Notes: generated by a model from the letters alone, not told the origin. Counted from the stretch's first letter, positions 1 through 9,105 are shown. The stretch: 34,731 nucleotides of DNA from Azospirillaceae bacterium (GCA_028281465.1 JANQJV010000143.1:1-34731); one strand, 5' to 3'. Made by a program: numbers and translations.

Positions 1-478
1 TCGTGTGCACGCCGGTGCGGGTGCCGCCGTCGGATGGCCACAGCGCCGCGGACGGCGGCCGGTGTCCGGTTTTCCCGCCGCCGTGCCGGGTTGACGGGCT
101 GGGCCGACGAGGCGTCGGCGCTCCGGGATGTGGCCACGGCCCGCCCAGAGGTTCATCCTCTGCAGGACGGTGAGACCTAGGGTGTAAATGCAGCAGGTTC
201 AGGTCAAAGGACACGGTTCGATCGATATGCAGTCCTGCGATCTAAGACCAACGGCCCGAAACACTGACCAGTCCTCGGGCCGCCCTGTTTCGGAGCGCCG
301 GCAGGGATGCCGGCGCTCCTCGTTCAGCGCCGAAACCGAACGTGTCATCAATGCGGGCCAAGGGTATAAGACTTTTTTTGAAAATCAGATGGTTATGGGA
401 AAACCGGGGGGTGTTGAGATGGGGCGCCGCTTTGTTTGAACGGCAGGATGCACGCTGCGCATCTTGCCCAGTCGATGG
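1..478. other. Gene-free stretch at the left edge
   Basis: No convincing coding region is seen here. One plus-strand frame is open from base 1 to a TAG at 178-180, giving 59 arginine/alanine-rich residues. It could be the 3' end of a gene starting outside the window, but nothing in it is recognisable. The only structured element is the palindromic repeat at about 252-370, annotated separately. In many alphaproteobacteria coaBC follows ubiB; that gene is not present here downstream of ubiB. Confidence 0.5.
252..370 (+). repeat. Palindromic intergenic repeat, short copy
   Basis: This segment is nearly identical to the reverse complement of 18791-18991. Both share a GGCCCGAAAC flank, a CTCGGGCCGCC segment, a hairpin core, CTCGTTCAGCGCCGAAACCG, and a tail ending in GTATAA. 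The core at 292-319 is a perfect hairpin: arm GGAGCGCCGGCA, loop GGGA, arm TGCCGGCGCTCC. This copy lacks about 84 bp of inner palindrome found in the other copy. It lies between genes and encodes nothing convincing. It is probably a non-autonomous, MITE- or REP-like element, but no transposase is present in the window to link it to. Confidence 0.8.
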
Positions 479-2023
479 TCATCCGAACGCCCAGTAAAGC
501 GCTCCCGCGATCGCAGCGACCAGGGCCAACAGGCTCCATTTGCCGAAACGGCCGCGGCTTCCGCCGCCGCCATAGGCGGCCCGAACCGTGTCCGGATCGA
601 GCCGCAGGCCGCCGGCTGAGAGTGCGGTTAGGGTCCGTTCCACGCCACGCACCACGTCTGGCAGGCGGCGCACGGCGGCAGCGTAGCTCTCCACCTCCTC
701 GATCAGGCGCGCTTCCGGGCCGCGGTTCTCGCGCATCCATTCTTCGATCAGCGGCCGCGCCAGCTCCCACATGTTGATGTTCGGATTGAGCAGACGGCCA
801 ACGCCCTCTGCCATGAGCATGCTTTTCTGTAGCAGCAACAGTTGCGGCTGCGTTTCCATGTCGAACTCTTCGGTCACGGCGAACAACTGACCAAGCAAAC
901 GGCCGACCGAGATCTCGTTCAACGGTTTGTTCAGCAAAGGCTCGCCCAGGGCCCGGGCGGCTTGGGCGAACATCTCCAGCGATTGGTGCGCTGGCACATA
1001 CCCGGCCTGGAAGTGCACCTTGGCGACCCGCCGGTAGTCACCGGTCAGGAATCCCACCAGCATGTCCGCCAGGAAGTAACGCGTTGTCCGGTCGAGCCGG
1101 CCCATGATGCCGAAATCGACGGCACAGATCGACCCGTCCTGCAAGACAAACAGGTTTCCGGCGTGCAGGTCGGCATGAAAGTAGCCGTCGCGGAACACCT
1201 GGTTGAAGAAGGTTCGGGAGGCGATGGTGACGATGGCGTTCAGATCGTAGCCGTCCGCCTGCAAACGCTCCAATTCCGACACCTTGATGCCGCGGATGCG
1301 TTCCAGGGTCAGCACGCGCCGGGCCGTGCGGTTCCAGTCCACCTTCGGAACGTTGAAGGTCGTGTCGTCTTTGAAGTTATCGCGCAGTTCCGAGGCCGCC
1401 GCCGCCTCCATGCGCAGGTCCATCTCCAGCCGTGTGGTGCGTTCGAACATCTCCACGACGTCGAGCGGCTTGAGACGGCGTAGGCTCGGCTGTAACCACA
1501 GCGCCAGCTCGGCTAGCCAATAGAACAGGTTAATGTCGCGCCGGAACGCGTACTCCACGCCCGGGCGCAGCACCTTGACCGCGACCTCGTCGCCACCCGT
1601 GGTCACGCCGAAATGCACTTGGGCGATCGACGCCGCCGCGACCGCCTCGTCGTCGAAGCTGCGGAACAGAGCTTCGACCGGCCGCCCCAATTGCTGTTCG
1701 ATGATACGATGCACCTTAGTGCCGGGGAACGGCGGCAGCCGGTCCTGCAAATCGGACAGGTCCATGGCGATCTCTTCGCCGACTAGATCCGACCGGGTTG
1801 ACAACAACTGGCCGAGTTTGACGAAGGTTGGTCCGAGTTCGGTCAGCGCTGCAGCCAGCCGCTGACCGTAGCGCACCGGGCGATCGCGCCGGGCCCACAC
1901 CCGGACAAGGCGGGCGAGCCAGGCCGCCCCTTGGTCGACGTCGCCGACCAACAATGCGTCATGCCGGGCCAACGTCCAAACGATCGCGGCCAGTCGCCAC
2001 AGATTGCGGGCGGTTCGGATCAT
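479..2023 (-). CDS. ubiB: UbiB, ABC1/ADCK-type atypical kinase of ubiquinone synthesis
   Basis: The 514-residue product belongs to the UbiB/COQ8 family, membrane-associated atypical kinase/ATPases needed for ubiquinone biosynthesis; the older name 2-polyprenylphenol 6-hydroxylase is misleading. Visible family features are the KxGQ motif (KLGQ, 69-72), the alanine-rich loop AASIAQVH (130-137) replacing a glycine-rich loop, the lysine of VAVKVL (150), HADLHAGN as catalytic loop and VDFGIMG as metal-binding loop. A hydrophobic C-terminal segment (SLLALVAAIAGALYWAF) fits a membrane anchor. The ATG follows a GAGGG sequence immediately upstream and lies 40 nt after the ubiE stop, so the two genes are probably cotranscribed. 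Length is normal for the family. Confidence 0.96.
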   Translation of the reverse strand: MIRTARNLWRLAAIVWTLARHDALLVGDVDQGAAWLARLVRVWARRDRPVRYGQRLAAALTELGPTFVKLGQLLSTRSDLVGEEIAMDLSDLQDRLPPFPGTKVHRIIEQQLGRPVEALFRSFDDEAVAAASIAQVHFGVTTGGDEVAVKVLRPGVEYAFRRDINLFYWLAELALWLQPSLRRLKPLDVVEMFERTTRLEMDLRMEAAAASELRDNFKDDTTFNVPKVDWNRTARRVLTLERIRGIKVSELERLQADGYDLNAIVTIASRTFFNQVFRDGYFHADLHAGNLFVLQDGSICAVDFGIMGRLDRTTRYFLADMLVGFLTGDYRRVAKVHFQAGYVPAHQSLEMFAQAARALGEPLLNKPLNEISVGRLLGQLFAVTEEFDMETQPQLLLLQKSMLMAEGVGRLLNPNINMWELARPLIEEWMRENRGPEARLIEEVESYAAAVRRLPDVVRGVERTLTALSAGGLRLDPDTVRAAYGGGGSRGRFGKWSLLALVAAIAGALYWAFG

Positions 2024-2063
2024 CCCTCATGCGCTTTGCGGCGACGGGCGAAAGCGGCCGGCG

Positions 2064-2855
2064 TCACATCCGCCAACCGGAGTGGATGGCGGCAATGCCG
2101 CCCGAAAGATTAGTGTAGCGCACATGGCGAAAACCGGCAGCTTCGATGCGGGCGGCCAAGCTTGCCTGGTCGGGAAAGCGCCGGATGCTCTCGGCCAGAT
2201 ATCGGTAGGAGTCGGCATCGCCGGCAACCATCCGTCCGAGCCAGGGCAGGACGGTAAACGAATAAGCGTCATACATCTTGGCCAAGCCGGGGACCGCAAC
2301 GTGGCTGAACTCCAGGCAGAAGAAGCGGCCGCCCGGCTTTAGCACGCGGTGCGCTTCCGCCAGGGCGCGATCGATGTGCGTGACGTTCCGCAGGCCGAAA
2401 CCGATAGAGTAAACGTCCACGGACCGAGAGGCCATCGGCAAGGCTTCGGCGTCGCCGACGATCCAACGGATGCCGGCCAGCAGGCCACGGTCGACAGCGC
2501 GGTCACGGCCCACCCGCACCATGGATTCGGTGAGGTCGCACAAGATGACGGGGCCGCCGCCACGCCGACGGAAACCGAAGGCGATGTCGCCGGTCCCGCC
2601 TGCAACATCGAGCAAACACTGTCGAGCATTTGGGCTGATGCGGTCCAGCAGCACCGATTTCCACCACCGGTGGATGCCGGCCGACATCAGATCGTTCATC
2701 AGGTCATAACGGCCGGCAACGGTGTCGAAGACGGACCGCACTAAGCCGCTCTTCTGCGTCGGATCGATGGGGCGGTAGCCGAACCAACCACCTTCGGTGC
2801 CGGTCTCCGGGGGGGCACCGGGGCCGGCAGCATGGGCATGGGTCTGATCTTTCAT
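2064..2855 (-). CDS. ubiE: UbiE, class I SAM methyltransferase of ubiquinone/menaquinone synthesis
   Basis: C-methyltransferase of the UbiE/COQ5 family, which methylates the 2-polyprenyl-6-methoxy-1,4-benzoquinol ring (and demethylmenaquinone where menaquinone is made). Family features are FDTVAGRYDLMNDLMSAGIH near the N-terminus, the SAM-binding DVAGGTGDI, GFGLRNV, and HRVLKPGGRFFCLEFS. The ATG at 2855 is chosen (263 aa). An in-frame ATG at 2867 and a GTG at 2885 are alternatives, and none has a strong ribosome binding site. The gene sits directly upstream of ubiB on the same strand, a common alphaproteobacterial pair; mutM, often its divergent neighbour, is absent and ggt takes that place. 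Confidence 0.95.
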   Translation of the reverse strand: MKDQTHAHAAGPGAPPETGTEGGWFGYRPIDPTQKSGLVRSVFDTVAGRYDLMNDLMSAGIHRWWKSVLLDRISPNARQCLLDVAGGTGDIAFGFRRRGGGPVILCDLTESMVRVGRDRAVDRGLLAGIRWIVGDAEALPMASRSVDVYSIGFGLRNVTHIDRALAEAHRVLKPGGRFFCLEFSHVAVPGLAKMYDAYSFTVLPWLGRMVAGDADSYRYLAESIRRFPDQASLAARIEAAGFRHVRYTNLSGGIAAIHSGWRM

Positions 2856-2945
2856 GATGGCGACCATAGCTTGCCCATGATGCACTTGCCAACACGCCGG
2901 ACAGCCGGCAGCCGGCGGTGGTTCGACGCTGTGGCGGGCGACCGC

Positions 2946-4694
2946 TCAGTCGCCGCTGGCCATCCCTTCCCGCCGCGGGTCGGCACCGCCAACCAGCCCC
3001 CCTGGCGTGATGCGGATGCCGTGCAGTCCGCTGGTCAGAGCGCGCACCCGGACCGTGTGCCCGAGCGCCTCCAAGGTCGTCTGCAGGTCGGCCAGCGGCG
3101 TGCCCGCTTCCAGATCCGTGGTTCCGTTGCGGTTGATCACGTGCGGCAGGTCGATGGCGTCCTGGATGTCCATGTTCCAATCGAGCACGGCCACCAGGGT
3201 GCGCGTCACGTAGCCGATGATTCGGCTGCCGCCGGGCGATCCCACCGCCAGAACTGGCTGCTCCGCAGCGTCGAGCACGATGGTGGGCGACATGGAAGAC
3301 CGCGGCCGTTTGCCTGGTTCCACACGGTTGGCCACCGGCTTGCCGTCCCGCTCCGGCCGGAACGAGAAGTCGGTCAGCTCATTGTTGAGGAGAAAACCGC
3401 CGACCATGAGGCGCGCGCCGAAGCGGCTTTCGATGGTGGTGGTGATCGACACCACGTTGCCATCGACGTCGACAATGCTGAAGTGGCTGGTTGACGGTAG
3501 TTCTAGCGACTCGTCCGGGGCTCGCTGCCGGGTCTCGTTCCAGGGCGGTGTTCCCGCTGGCACCGGTGTCGGCAGGGCGGATGTGGTGTCGATCAGGCCG
3601 GCACGGCCGGCGATGTACAGCGGATCCACCAGCCCCTGAACAGGGATGTCGACGAAATCGCTGTCCGCCATGTATAGGCCGCGATCCGCGAACGCGATCT
3701 TGCCGACTTCGGCCAGCAGATGCACGGTGCCAAGCGCATTGGGCACCATGCCGCCGAGGTCGAAGCCGCTCAGCAGACCCAACATCTGACCCACCGTGAG
3801 GGCACCGGAACTTGGTGGTCCCATGCCGCAGACCTGGTAGGCGCGGTAGGCAACACAGACCGGTGGACGTTCCTTGACCGCGTAGGCCGACAGATCTTCG
3901 GTGGTCAGAAGGCCCGGATTGGTTGGGTGGGATTGCACCGCGTCGACCACGGCCGCCCCGATGGCCCCTTCATAGAACGGCGCGCTGCCATGCGCGCCGA
4001 TTTGGCGCAGGGTGTCGGCAAAGACAGGGTTCACGAGCCGGCTGCCGACCGGCCGCGGTGCGCCGTCCTCGGTGTAGAAATGCGCCCGCGCCGTGGGGTC
4101 CTTGCCGAGTCGATCCAGATCCGCCGCGAGGGCGTCATGCAGGCGCTGTCCGACTAAGAAACCCTCATCGGCCAGGGTGATCGCCGGCGCCACCAGGTCC
4201 GCCCAGGCGAGGTGTCCCCAGCGCCGGTGGGCGACTTCCAGGAGCCTGAGTGTGCCTGGTGTGCCGACCGACCGGCCGCCGATCACGGCGTCGAAAAAGC
4301 GCAGTGGCTCGCCGGCGTCGTCCAAGAACAGGGCCGGTGTCGCAGCCATCGGGGCGGTCTCACGACCGTCCAGAGTCGTCAGAGCGGCTTCGTCCGCGTC
4401 GTAATACACGAGGAACGCGCCCCCGCCGATGCCGGACGATTGCGGTTCCACCAAGTTGAGCGTCAATTGCACCGTCACCATGGCATCGATGGCCGAGCCG
4501 CCCTGGCGCAGAATCGCGAGACCGGCCTCCGTGGCCAGCGGGTGCGCGGCGGCAACCATGAACCGCTCCGCTCGAACCGACTCTCCAGCGTGCGCCACGT
4601 CGCGGGCCGCCAACCCGGCGATCCCGGTGGCGCAGAGGGTGGCAGCCAGCACGGTGGCTCGACCGAGCATGACACTTGGATGAAGTCTGACCAT
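2946..4694 (-). CDS. ggt: Gamma-glutamyltransferase, exported Ntn hydrolase
   Basis: GGT precursor, which should cleave itself into large and small subunits and hydrolyse or transfer the gamma-glutamyl group of glutathione and related amides in the periplasm. The start at 4694 is preferred because a GGGAGGGG sequence precedes it by about 10 nt; an in-frame ATG at 4733 has none. From 4694 the protein has 582 aa and opens with a signal peptide ending near AHAGE. Diagnostic motifs are EPQSSGIGGGAF, LDGRE and PSTSHFSIVD, whose Thr (415 counted from 4733, about 402 from 4694) matches the nucleophile of E. coli GGT. SSMSPTIV and GSPGGSRI follow in the small subunit. It is divergent from a second Ntn hydrolase, with 156 bp between the starts. 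Confidence 0.95.
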   Translation of the reverse strand: MVRLHPSVMLGRATVLAATLCATGIAGLAARDVAHAGESVRAERFMVAAAHPLATEAGLAILRQGGSAIDAMVTVQLTLNLVEPQSSGIGGGAFLVYYDADEAALTTLDGRETAPMAATPALFLDDAGEPLRFFDAVIGGRSVGTPGTLRLLEVAHRRWGHLAWADLVAPAITLADEGFLVGQRLHDALAADLDRLGKDPTARAHFYTEDGAPRPVGSRLVNPVFADTLRQIGAHGSAPFYEGAIGAAVVDAVQSHPTNPGLLTTEDLSAYAVKERPPVCVAYRAYQVCGMGPPSSGALTVGQMLGLLSGFDLGGMVPNALGTVHLLAEVGKIAFADRGLYMADSDFVDIPVQGLVDPLYIAGRAGLIDTTSALPTPVPAGTPPWNETRQRAPDESLELPSTSHFSIVDVDGNVVSITTTIESRFGARLMVGGFLLNNELTDFSFRPERDGKPVANRVEPGKRPRSSMSPTIVLDAAEQPVLAVGSPGGSRIIGYVTRTLVAVLDWNMDIQDAIDLPHVINRNGTTDLEAGTPLADLQTTLEALGHTVRVRALTSGLHGIRITPGGLVGGADPRREGMASGD

Positions 4695-4850
4695 CTTCTG
4701 CGTTCCCCTCCCTGTGTTTGGAATACCGGTCATGGTACAACTGGCGGTGTGCCGGTGGGGGCGGAAAACCAGCCGACGACATGCGGGTCATGATCCCCAC
4801 GTCCCAGTGCGGCGTATCAAGGGGACTGAGTTCGCGAGGTTGGAGTCAGC

Positions 4851-7163
4851 ATGGCCAAAGGCGTTCGACGGTTTGCACGGCTGCTGGGAATGGGCCTGGT
4901 GGTCGGCGGCCTCGGTGGTTGCGCACTGCTCACTGACCTTCCGGAACCCAGCGGGCTGGATCAGCGACTCGCCACATTGCCGACGCACAATCTGCCCCTC
5001 GAGCAGGCGGTCACGATCCATTGGAACGAGCGTAAGGTGCCGTTCATCGAAGCGGCCAGTGACACGGATGCCGCCTTTTCCCTCGGTCTGGTGCACGCCC
5101 ACCTGCGCCTGGGGCAGATGGAGGTGCTGCGTCGCATCTCCCAGGGCCGGCTCGCCGAGATGGGCGGACCAATTGCCACCGATATCGACCGTGCATTGCG
5201 GGTTCTTGACTATGGCAAGGTGGCGCCGGCGGTTGTTGCCGCCATGCCAGCCGACGAGCGCGCCTGGCTCGATGCTTTCGTCGCCGGCGTCAACCACTAT
5301 CAGCGCACCACATCCACCTTGCCGCATGAATTCGCATTCCTCGGCCTCGATCCCGAACCGTGGCGGCCGGAGGATGTGGTTACCCTGGGCCGGCTCGCCT
5401 CCACCGATGTGACGTGGCTCGTATGGTTCCGCTTGATGGGTTTGCGCGACCGGCCCGACTGGCCGCAGCTCTGGCGGCGGGCCATTGAGGCCGGGACCTC
5501 CTCGGCGCCGAGCTTCGCCCAGGCTGCCACCGAGGACGTGGCAGCCCTGGAAAGCGTGCTCTCCGGCACCAGCCGCATTGGGAGCAACTCCATTGCCGTG
5601 GCCGGGTCGCGCACGGCAAGCGGGGCGGCCCTGATGGCGAACGATCCGCATCTCGGGCTGTCCCTGCCCAACTTGTGGCTGATTGTTGGCGTGAAGTCGC
5701 CATCCTACCATATGTTGGGATTGATGGTGCCAGGTTTGCCGTTTGTTGCGGTTGGACGCAACCGGGACATAGCCTGGGGCGGCACCAACATGCGCGCGGC
5801 CAGCAGCGACCTGTACGACGTGTCGGCGCTTCCGGCGCACCAGATGACCACGCGCCGCGAAACGATCGACGTACGCTGGTGGTTTGATACCGACGTGTCG
5901 GTGCGGGAAACCGCTTACGGTCCTGTGATCTCCGATGCGCCGCAGGTGGTAACACGGGACGGCGAGGTTTGGGCCCTACGCTGGATCGGCCATCGCCCGA
6001 GCGACGAACTGACCGCCATGCTACACGTCAATCGGGCCGCCGGCTGGCACGACTTCACGGACGCCCTCGCCGGGTTTGCCGTTTCACCGCAGAATTTCTT
6101 GTATGCCGACGTGCACGGCAACATCGGCCAGGTGACGGCGACACACCTGCCGCGTCGGCCCAAGCGGTTGCCCGACGATATCGTCGTTCCTTTGGAGAGT
6201 GGTGCCGCCTGGGACGACATTCTGACGTCACGGGACTTGCCCCAGGCCTTCAACCCCGAGACCGGGTTCCTTGTCTCGGCCAACAATCGCGGCTCCGACG
6301 ATGCACCGGTGCCGATCGGATACTTCTTCTCGTCCAACGACCGGGTCACGCGTATGCAGGCGATGCTGTCTGGCACTGGTCCGGTGACACCGGAGGACCT
6401 TGCAGCGCTGCAGCGCGACACATACCAGGCGTCTTCGGTCGCCCTGCGCGATGCCCTGCTCGCCCGCTGGGACGGGATCGCGGCGACGCAGCCTGCCTTG
6501 GCCCGGCCCGTGGCCGACGCCCTGACGCTATTGCGTGGGTGGGACGGGCGATACGAACCGGATTCGGCTGGAGCGCTTGCCTTCGAAGCGATGATGGTCG
6601 GGTTCGTCGACGTTGTCTACGACGAGGACGAATGGCGCTCGCTGTCCGTGGTCGGCCGGCCGTACACGCTGCTGATCGACGACCTCCCGGGTATTCCGGA
6701 CTCTGTGTTGCGTGATGCCATGGCTGTCGGTCTGGCCGGCGCCGTCGAGGTGATGGCCGAATTCGGCACTTGGGGCAGCATGCACCGGCTTTCGGTCAAC
6801 CACGTGCTCGGGCTGATTCCGGTGATCGGCGGGCGCTACACCTTTGCGGACCTTCCCACCGGCGGCAGTCGCGAGACCCTCTGGAAGACCGGCCACACCC
6901 TGACTGCCGAGCGTCATCTGGTCCGCTTCGGCGCCAACGCCCGGCATATCTCTGACCTATCCGATCTGGATGCCAATTGGTTCGTCCTCATGGGCGGTCA
7001 GGACGGCTGGTTCAACAGCGCCACGTTCCGCGATCAGATCGACCTCTGGCAGCAAGGCGACTATGTCCGCGTGCCCATGCGCCTGGAGAGCATTCGGGCC
7101 CGCTTTGGCCGCCGGACGGTCTTGACTCCCGGTCGGGACCTGGCCGGCCTCGGCCCGCGCTGA
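4851..7163 (+). CDS. Penicillin acylase (S45) family lipoprotein amidase
   Basis: The 770-aa precursor belongs to the penicillin amidase / acyl-homoserine-lactone acylase family (S45 Ntn hydrolases). A signal peptide with lipobox LGGC puts the lipidated Cys at 24, so the enzyme is probably membrane-tethered in the periplasm. The spacer-to-beta-chain junction is clear: Gly244-Ser245 in IGSNSIAVAG, followed by ANDPHLGLSLP, as expected for autocatalysis with Ser245 as beta-chain N-terminus and nucleophile. Substrate cannot be told from sequence: beta-lactams, N-acyl-homoserine lactones and N-acyl amino acids are all known for the family. It is divergent from ggt and 50 nt upstream of the GH3-like gene, possibly in one operon. 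Confidence 0.9.
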   Translation: MAKGVRRFARLLGMGLVVGGLGGCALLTDLPEPSGLDQRLATLPTHNLPLEQAVTIHWNERKVPFIEAASDTDAAFSLGLVHAHLRLGQMEVLRRISQGRLAEMGGPIATDIDRALRVLDYGKVAPAVVAAMPADERAWLDAFVAGVNHYQRTTSTLPHEFAFLGLDPEPWRPEDVVTLGRLASTDVTWLVWFRLMGLRDRPDWPQLWRRAIEAGTSSAPSFAQAATEDVAALESVLSGTSRIGSNSIAVAGSRTASGAALMANDPHLGLSLPNLWLIVGVKSPSYHMLGLMVPGLPFVAVGRNRDIAWGGTNMRAASSDLYDVSALPAHQMTTRRETIDVRWWFDTDVSVRETAYGPVISDAPQVVTRDGEVWALRWIGHRPSDELTAMLHVNRAAGWHDFTDALAGFAVSPQNFLYADVHGNIGQVTATHLPRRPKRLPDDIVVPLESGAAWDDILTSRDLPQAFNPETGFLVSANNRGSDDAPVPIGYFFSSNDRVTRMQAMLSGTGPVTPEDLAALQRDTYQASSVALRDALLARWDGIAATQPALARPVADALTLLRGWDGRYEPDSAGALAFEAMMVGFVDVVYDEDEWRSLSVVGRPYTLLIDDLPGIPDSVLRDAMAVGLAGAVEVMAEFGTWGSMHRLSVNHVLGLIPVIGGRYTFADLPTGGSRETLWKTGHTLTAERHLVRFGANARHISDLSDLDANWFVLMGGQDGWFNSATFRDQIDLWQQGDYVRVPMRLESIRARFGRRTVLTPGRDLAGLGPR

Positions 7164-7213
7164 CCGAGCACCGTCGCCGGCCCCATCGTACGTCGTCTTC
7201 GGGAGTGCGCGCC

Positions 7214-8746
7214 ATGGTTGATGCCACGCCGTACCTGCGTCTGTACGCGCAGCGCCGCCGGGCTGCCCTGGTCCGGCAAGACGCGGCGGTGGCGCAGGCC
7301 CACCAGTTGCGTCGTTTGGTGCGCTTGGCCCGACATACGCGTTTCGGGCGGGACCATGACTTTGGCGGCATCGAAGACGTGCCTAGCTTCCAAGCGCGGG
7401 TCCCGCTGCGTCGTTACGACGACTTCTGGCGCGAGTACTGGCAGCCGGCGTTCCCAAACCTGGTGGATGTGACCTGGCCAGGGCGTGTGCCGTTCTTCGC
7501 CCTGTCGTCTGGAACCAGCAGCGGCACCACCAAATACATTCCGTGCACCGCGGCCATGAACCGGGCCAATACGCGCGCCGGCCTCGATCTCCTGTCGCAT
7601 CACCTGGCGCACCGACCGTCCAGTCGGGCGTTTGGGGCCAAGATGCTTATGCTTGGCGGTAGCACGGCCCTGACTGAGGAGGCGCCGGGCGTGTTCAGCG
7701 GTGACCTGAGTGGCATCGCGGTGGCGCGGCTGCCGTGGTGGGCGCGCCGGTTTGCCTTTCCGCCGCTGGAGGTGGCGCTGTTGACCGACTGGGAAGACAA
7801 GGTCGGCCGCATCGCAGCTCTGGCCGCGCATGGCGACATCCGCGTCATCACCGGCACGCCGAGTTGGCTGCTCATTCTGTTCCGCGAGCAGGCGCGGCTG
7901 TTAGGGCGGGCGGATGCGACGGCGGCCGAGCTTTATCCGAACCTGGACTTGCTGGTGCACGGGGGGGTTAATTTCGCCCCTTACCGGGCCGGATTCGAGG
8001 CGTTCTTGGCCGGTTCGCACGCCGAACTGCGTGAGGTCTATCCGGCCAGTGAGGGGTTCATCGCCCTGCAGGACGAAACCCCGGCGGATGGGCTGCGGCT
8101 CATGGTCGACAACGGCCTGTTCTTCGAATTCATCCCGGTGGATCAGCTCCACCGCGCGGAGCCCGATCGGCGTTGGCTCGGCACCGCACAACTTGGCACG
8201 AACTACGCCATCATTGTGTCCAGTTGTGCCGGACTCTGGAGTTACGTCATGGGCGACACGGTCCGTCTTGTCTCCCTCGATCCGCCGCGCCTCCTGATCA
8301 CTGGACGGACCAGCTACACCCTGTCTGCCTTCGGCGAGCATCTGATCGGGGAGGAGATCGAGGCTGCCGTCGCGTCGGCAGCGGCGATGCTCGGCCTGGC
8401 CGTCACCGACTATTCGGTGGGTGCCGTTCTGTCCGACGATGATCCGGGCGGCCGCGGCGGGCATGTGTTCGTCATGGAGTTCGACGGTACGGTCTCGGCC
8501 GAGGTGGCACAGCACTGCGCCCGGTTGCTCGATGCCGACCTGGCCCGGCGCAACGACGATTATCGGACGCATCGGGCCGGTGATTACGGCATGGCTCCGC
8601 CCCGGGTCGTGGCTGTGTCTCCGGGTGGCTTTGCCCAATGGATGAAGCGGCGCGGCAAGCTGGGCGGCCAGAACAAGGTGCCGCGTATCATCAACGACGA
8701 CGGATTGTTTGCCGACCTCCGGCGGTTCGTTGGTGATTTGCGGTAG
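7214..8746 (+). CDS. GH3-family acyl-acid amido synthetase (adenylate-forming)
   Basis: The 510-aa protein resembles the GH3 auxin-responsive family of adenylating enzymes, which in plants join acyl acids such as indole-acetic or jasmonic acid to amino acids through an acyl-AMP. The ATP-binding loop LSSGTSSGTTKYIP lies at 97-110; VYPASEGFIALQ and TGRTSYTLSAFGEHLIGEEIE match the later conserved segments, and a lysine-rich GKLGGQNKVPR is near the C-terminus. The ATG at 7214 gives the normal N-terminus; the upstream frame overlaps the preceding gene and is not used. Bacterial substrates are mostly unknown. Its position 50 nt after an amidase-family gene suggests that amide formation and cleavage are linked here, which is inference. 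Confidence 0.85.
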   Translation: MVDATPYLRLYAQRRRAALVRQDAAVAQAHQLRRLVRLARHTRFGRDHDFGGIEDVPSFQARVPLRRYDDFWREYWQPAFPNLVDVTWPGRVPFFALSSGTSSGTTKYIPCTAAMNRANTRAGLDLLSHHLAHRPSSRAFGAKMLMLGGSTALTEEAPGVFSGDLSGIAVARLPWWARRFAFPPLEVALLTDWEDKVGRIAALAAHGDIRVITGTPSWLLILFREQARLLGRADATAAELYPNLDLLVHGGVNFAPYRAGFEAFLAGSHAELREVYPASEGFIALQDETPADGLRLMVDNGLFFEFIPVDQLHRAEPDRRWLGTAQLGTNYAIIVSSCAGLWSYVMGDTVRLVSLDPPRLLITGRTSYTLSAFGEHLIGEEIEAAVASAAAMLGLAVTDYSVGAVLSDDDPGGRGGHVFVMEFDGTVSAEVAQHCARLLDADLARRNDDYRTHRAGDYGMAPPRVVAVSPGGFAQWMKRRGKLGGQNKVPRIINDDGLFADLRRFVGDLR

Positions 8747-8842
8747 CTCAACGCTGGTTCCCCGGCCCGTGTGGCATGAGATGGACGTGGCTTTCCGGCC
8801 ACGCCGTCCGGCGCGATGGCAGGCCGGCCTCAGGGTTGCAGT

Positions 8843-8857
8843 TGACAATCATTCTCA
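8843..8857 (+). promoter_or_regulatory. Putative Fur box upstream of bfd
   Basis: TGACAATCATTCTCA is a 7-1-7 inverted repeat matching the Fur core consensus TGATAATNATTATCA at 12 of 14 defined positions. The substitutions fall at position 4 of each half-site. It ends 41 bp before the bfd ATG, where a repressor could block the promoter. Known bacterial bfd genes are iron-repressed, so the fit is good. An Irr or RirA site cannot be excluded in this lineage. Confidence 0.75.
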
Positions 8858-8898
8858 ATACGCGTAGACAGGGCTTCGGCGAAGGTGGGGAGCCGACC

Positions 8899-9105
8899 AT
8901 GATCACGTGTCTATGTAAGGCGATGCGGGATGGGGACGTGCGGCGGGCGTTGCACGCTGGGGTCACGACGGTCTCCGGTGTGTATCGGCACTATGGTCAC
9001 ACGCCGCAGTGCGGGAAATGCGTCCCCTACGTCTTGCGCATCCTGCGTGAACATCAGCGTGTCCATCACCACAATCCCGCCGCGCTTGTGGATGCGGCGG
9101 ATTGA
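8899..9105 (+). CDS. bfd: Bacterioferritin-associated ferredoxin
   Basis: This 68-residue protein has the Bfd-like [2Fe-2S] fold signature: CLC at residues 4-6 and CGKC at about 38-41, with the VSGVYRHYG segment between. Bfd docks on bacterioferritin and passes electrons to the ferric core to release Fe2+ under iron starvation. The start at 8899 gives the family's normal length and N-terminus; the open frame extends upstream to 8776 but passes through the Fur-box region. No bfr gene is in the window, so the gene stands alone, convergent with the flavoenzyme gene behind it. Confidence 0.9.
   Translation: MITCLCKAMRDGDVRRALHAGVTTVSGVYRHYGHTPQCGKCVPYVLRILREHQRVHHHNPAALVDAAD

Noticed and set aside
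188..439. 83-codon plus-strand frame at the left edge
   Set aside because: Its middle is simply the palindromic repeat; the same peptide string appears in the second copy because of DNA repeat identity, not protein conservation.
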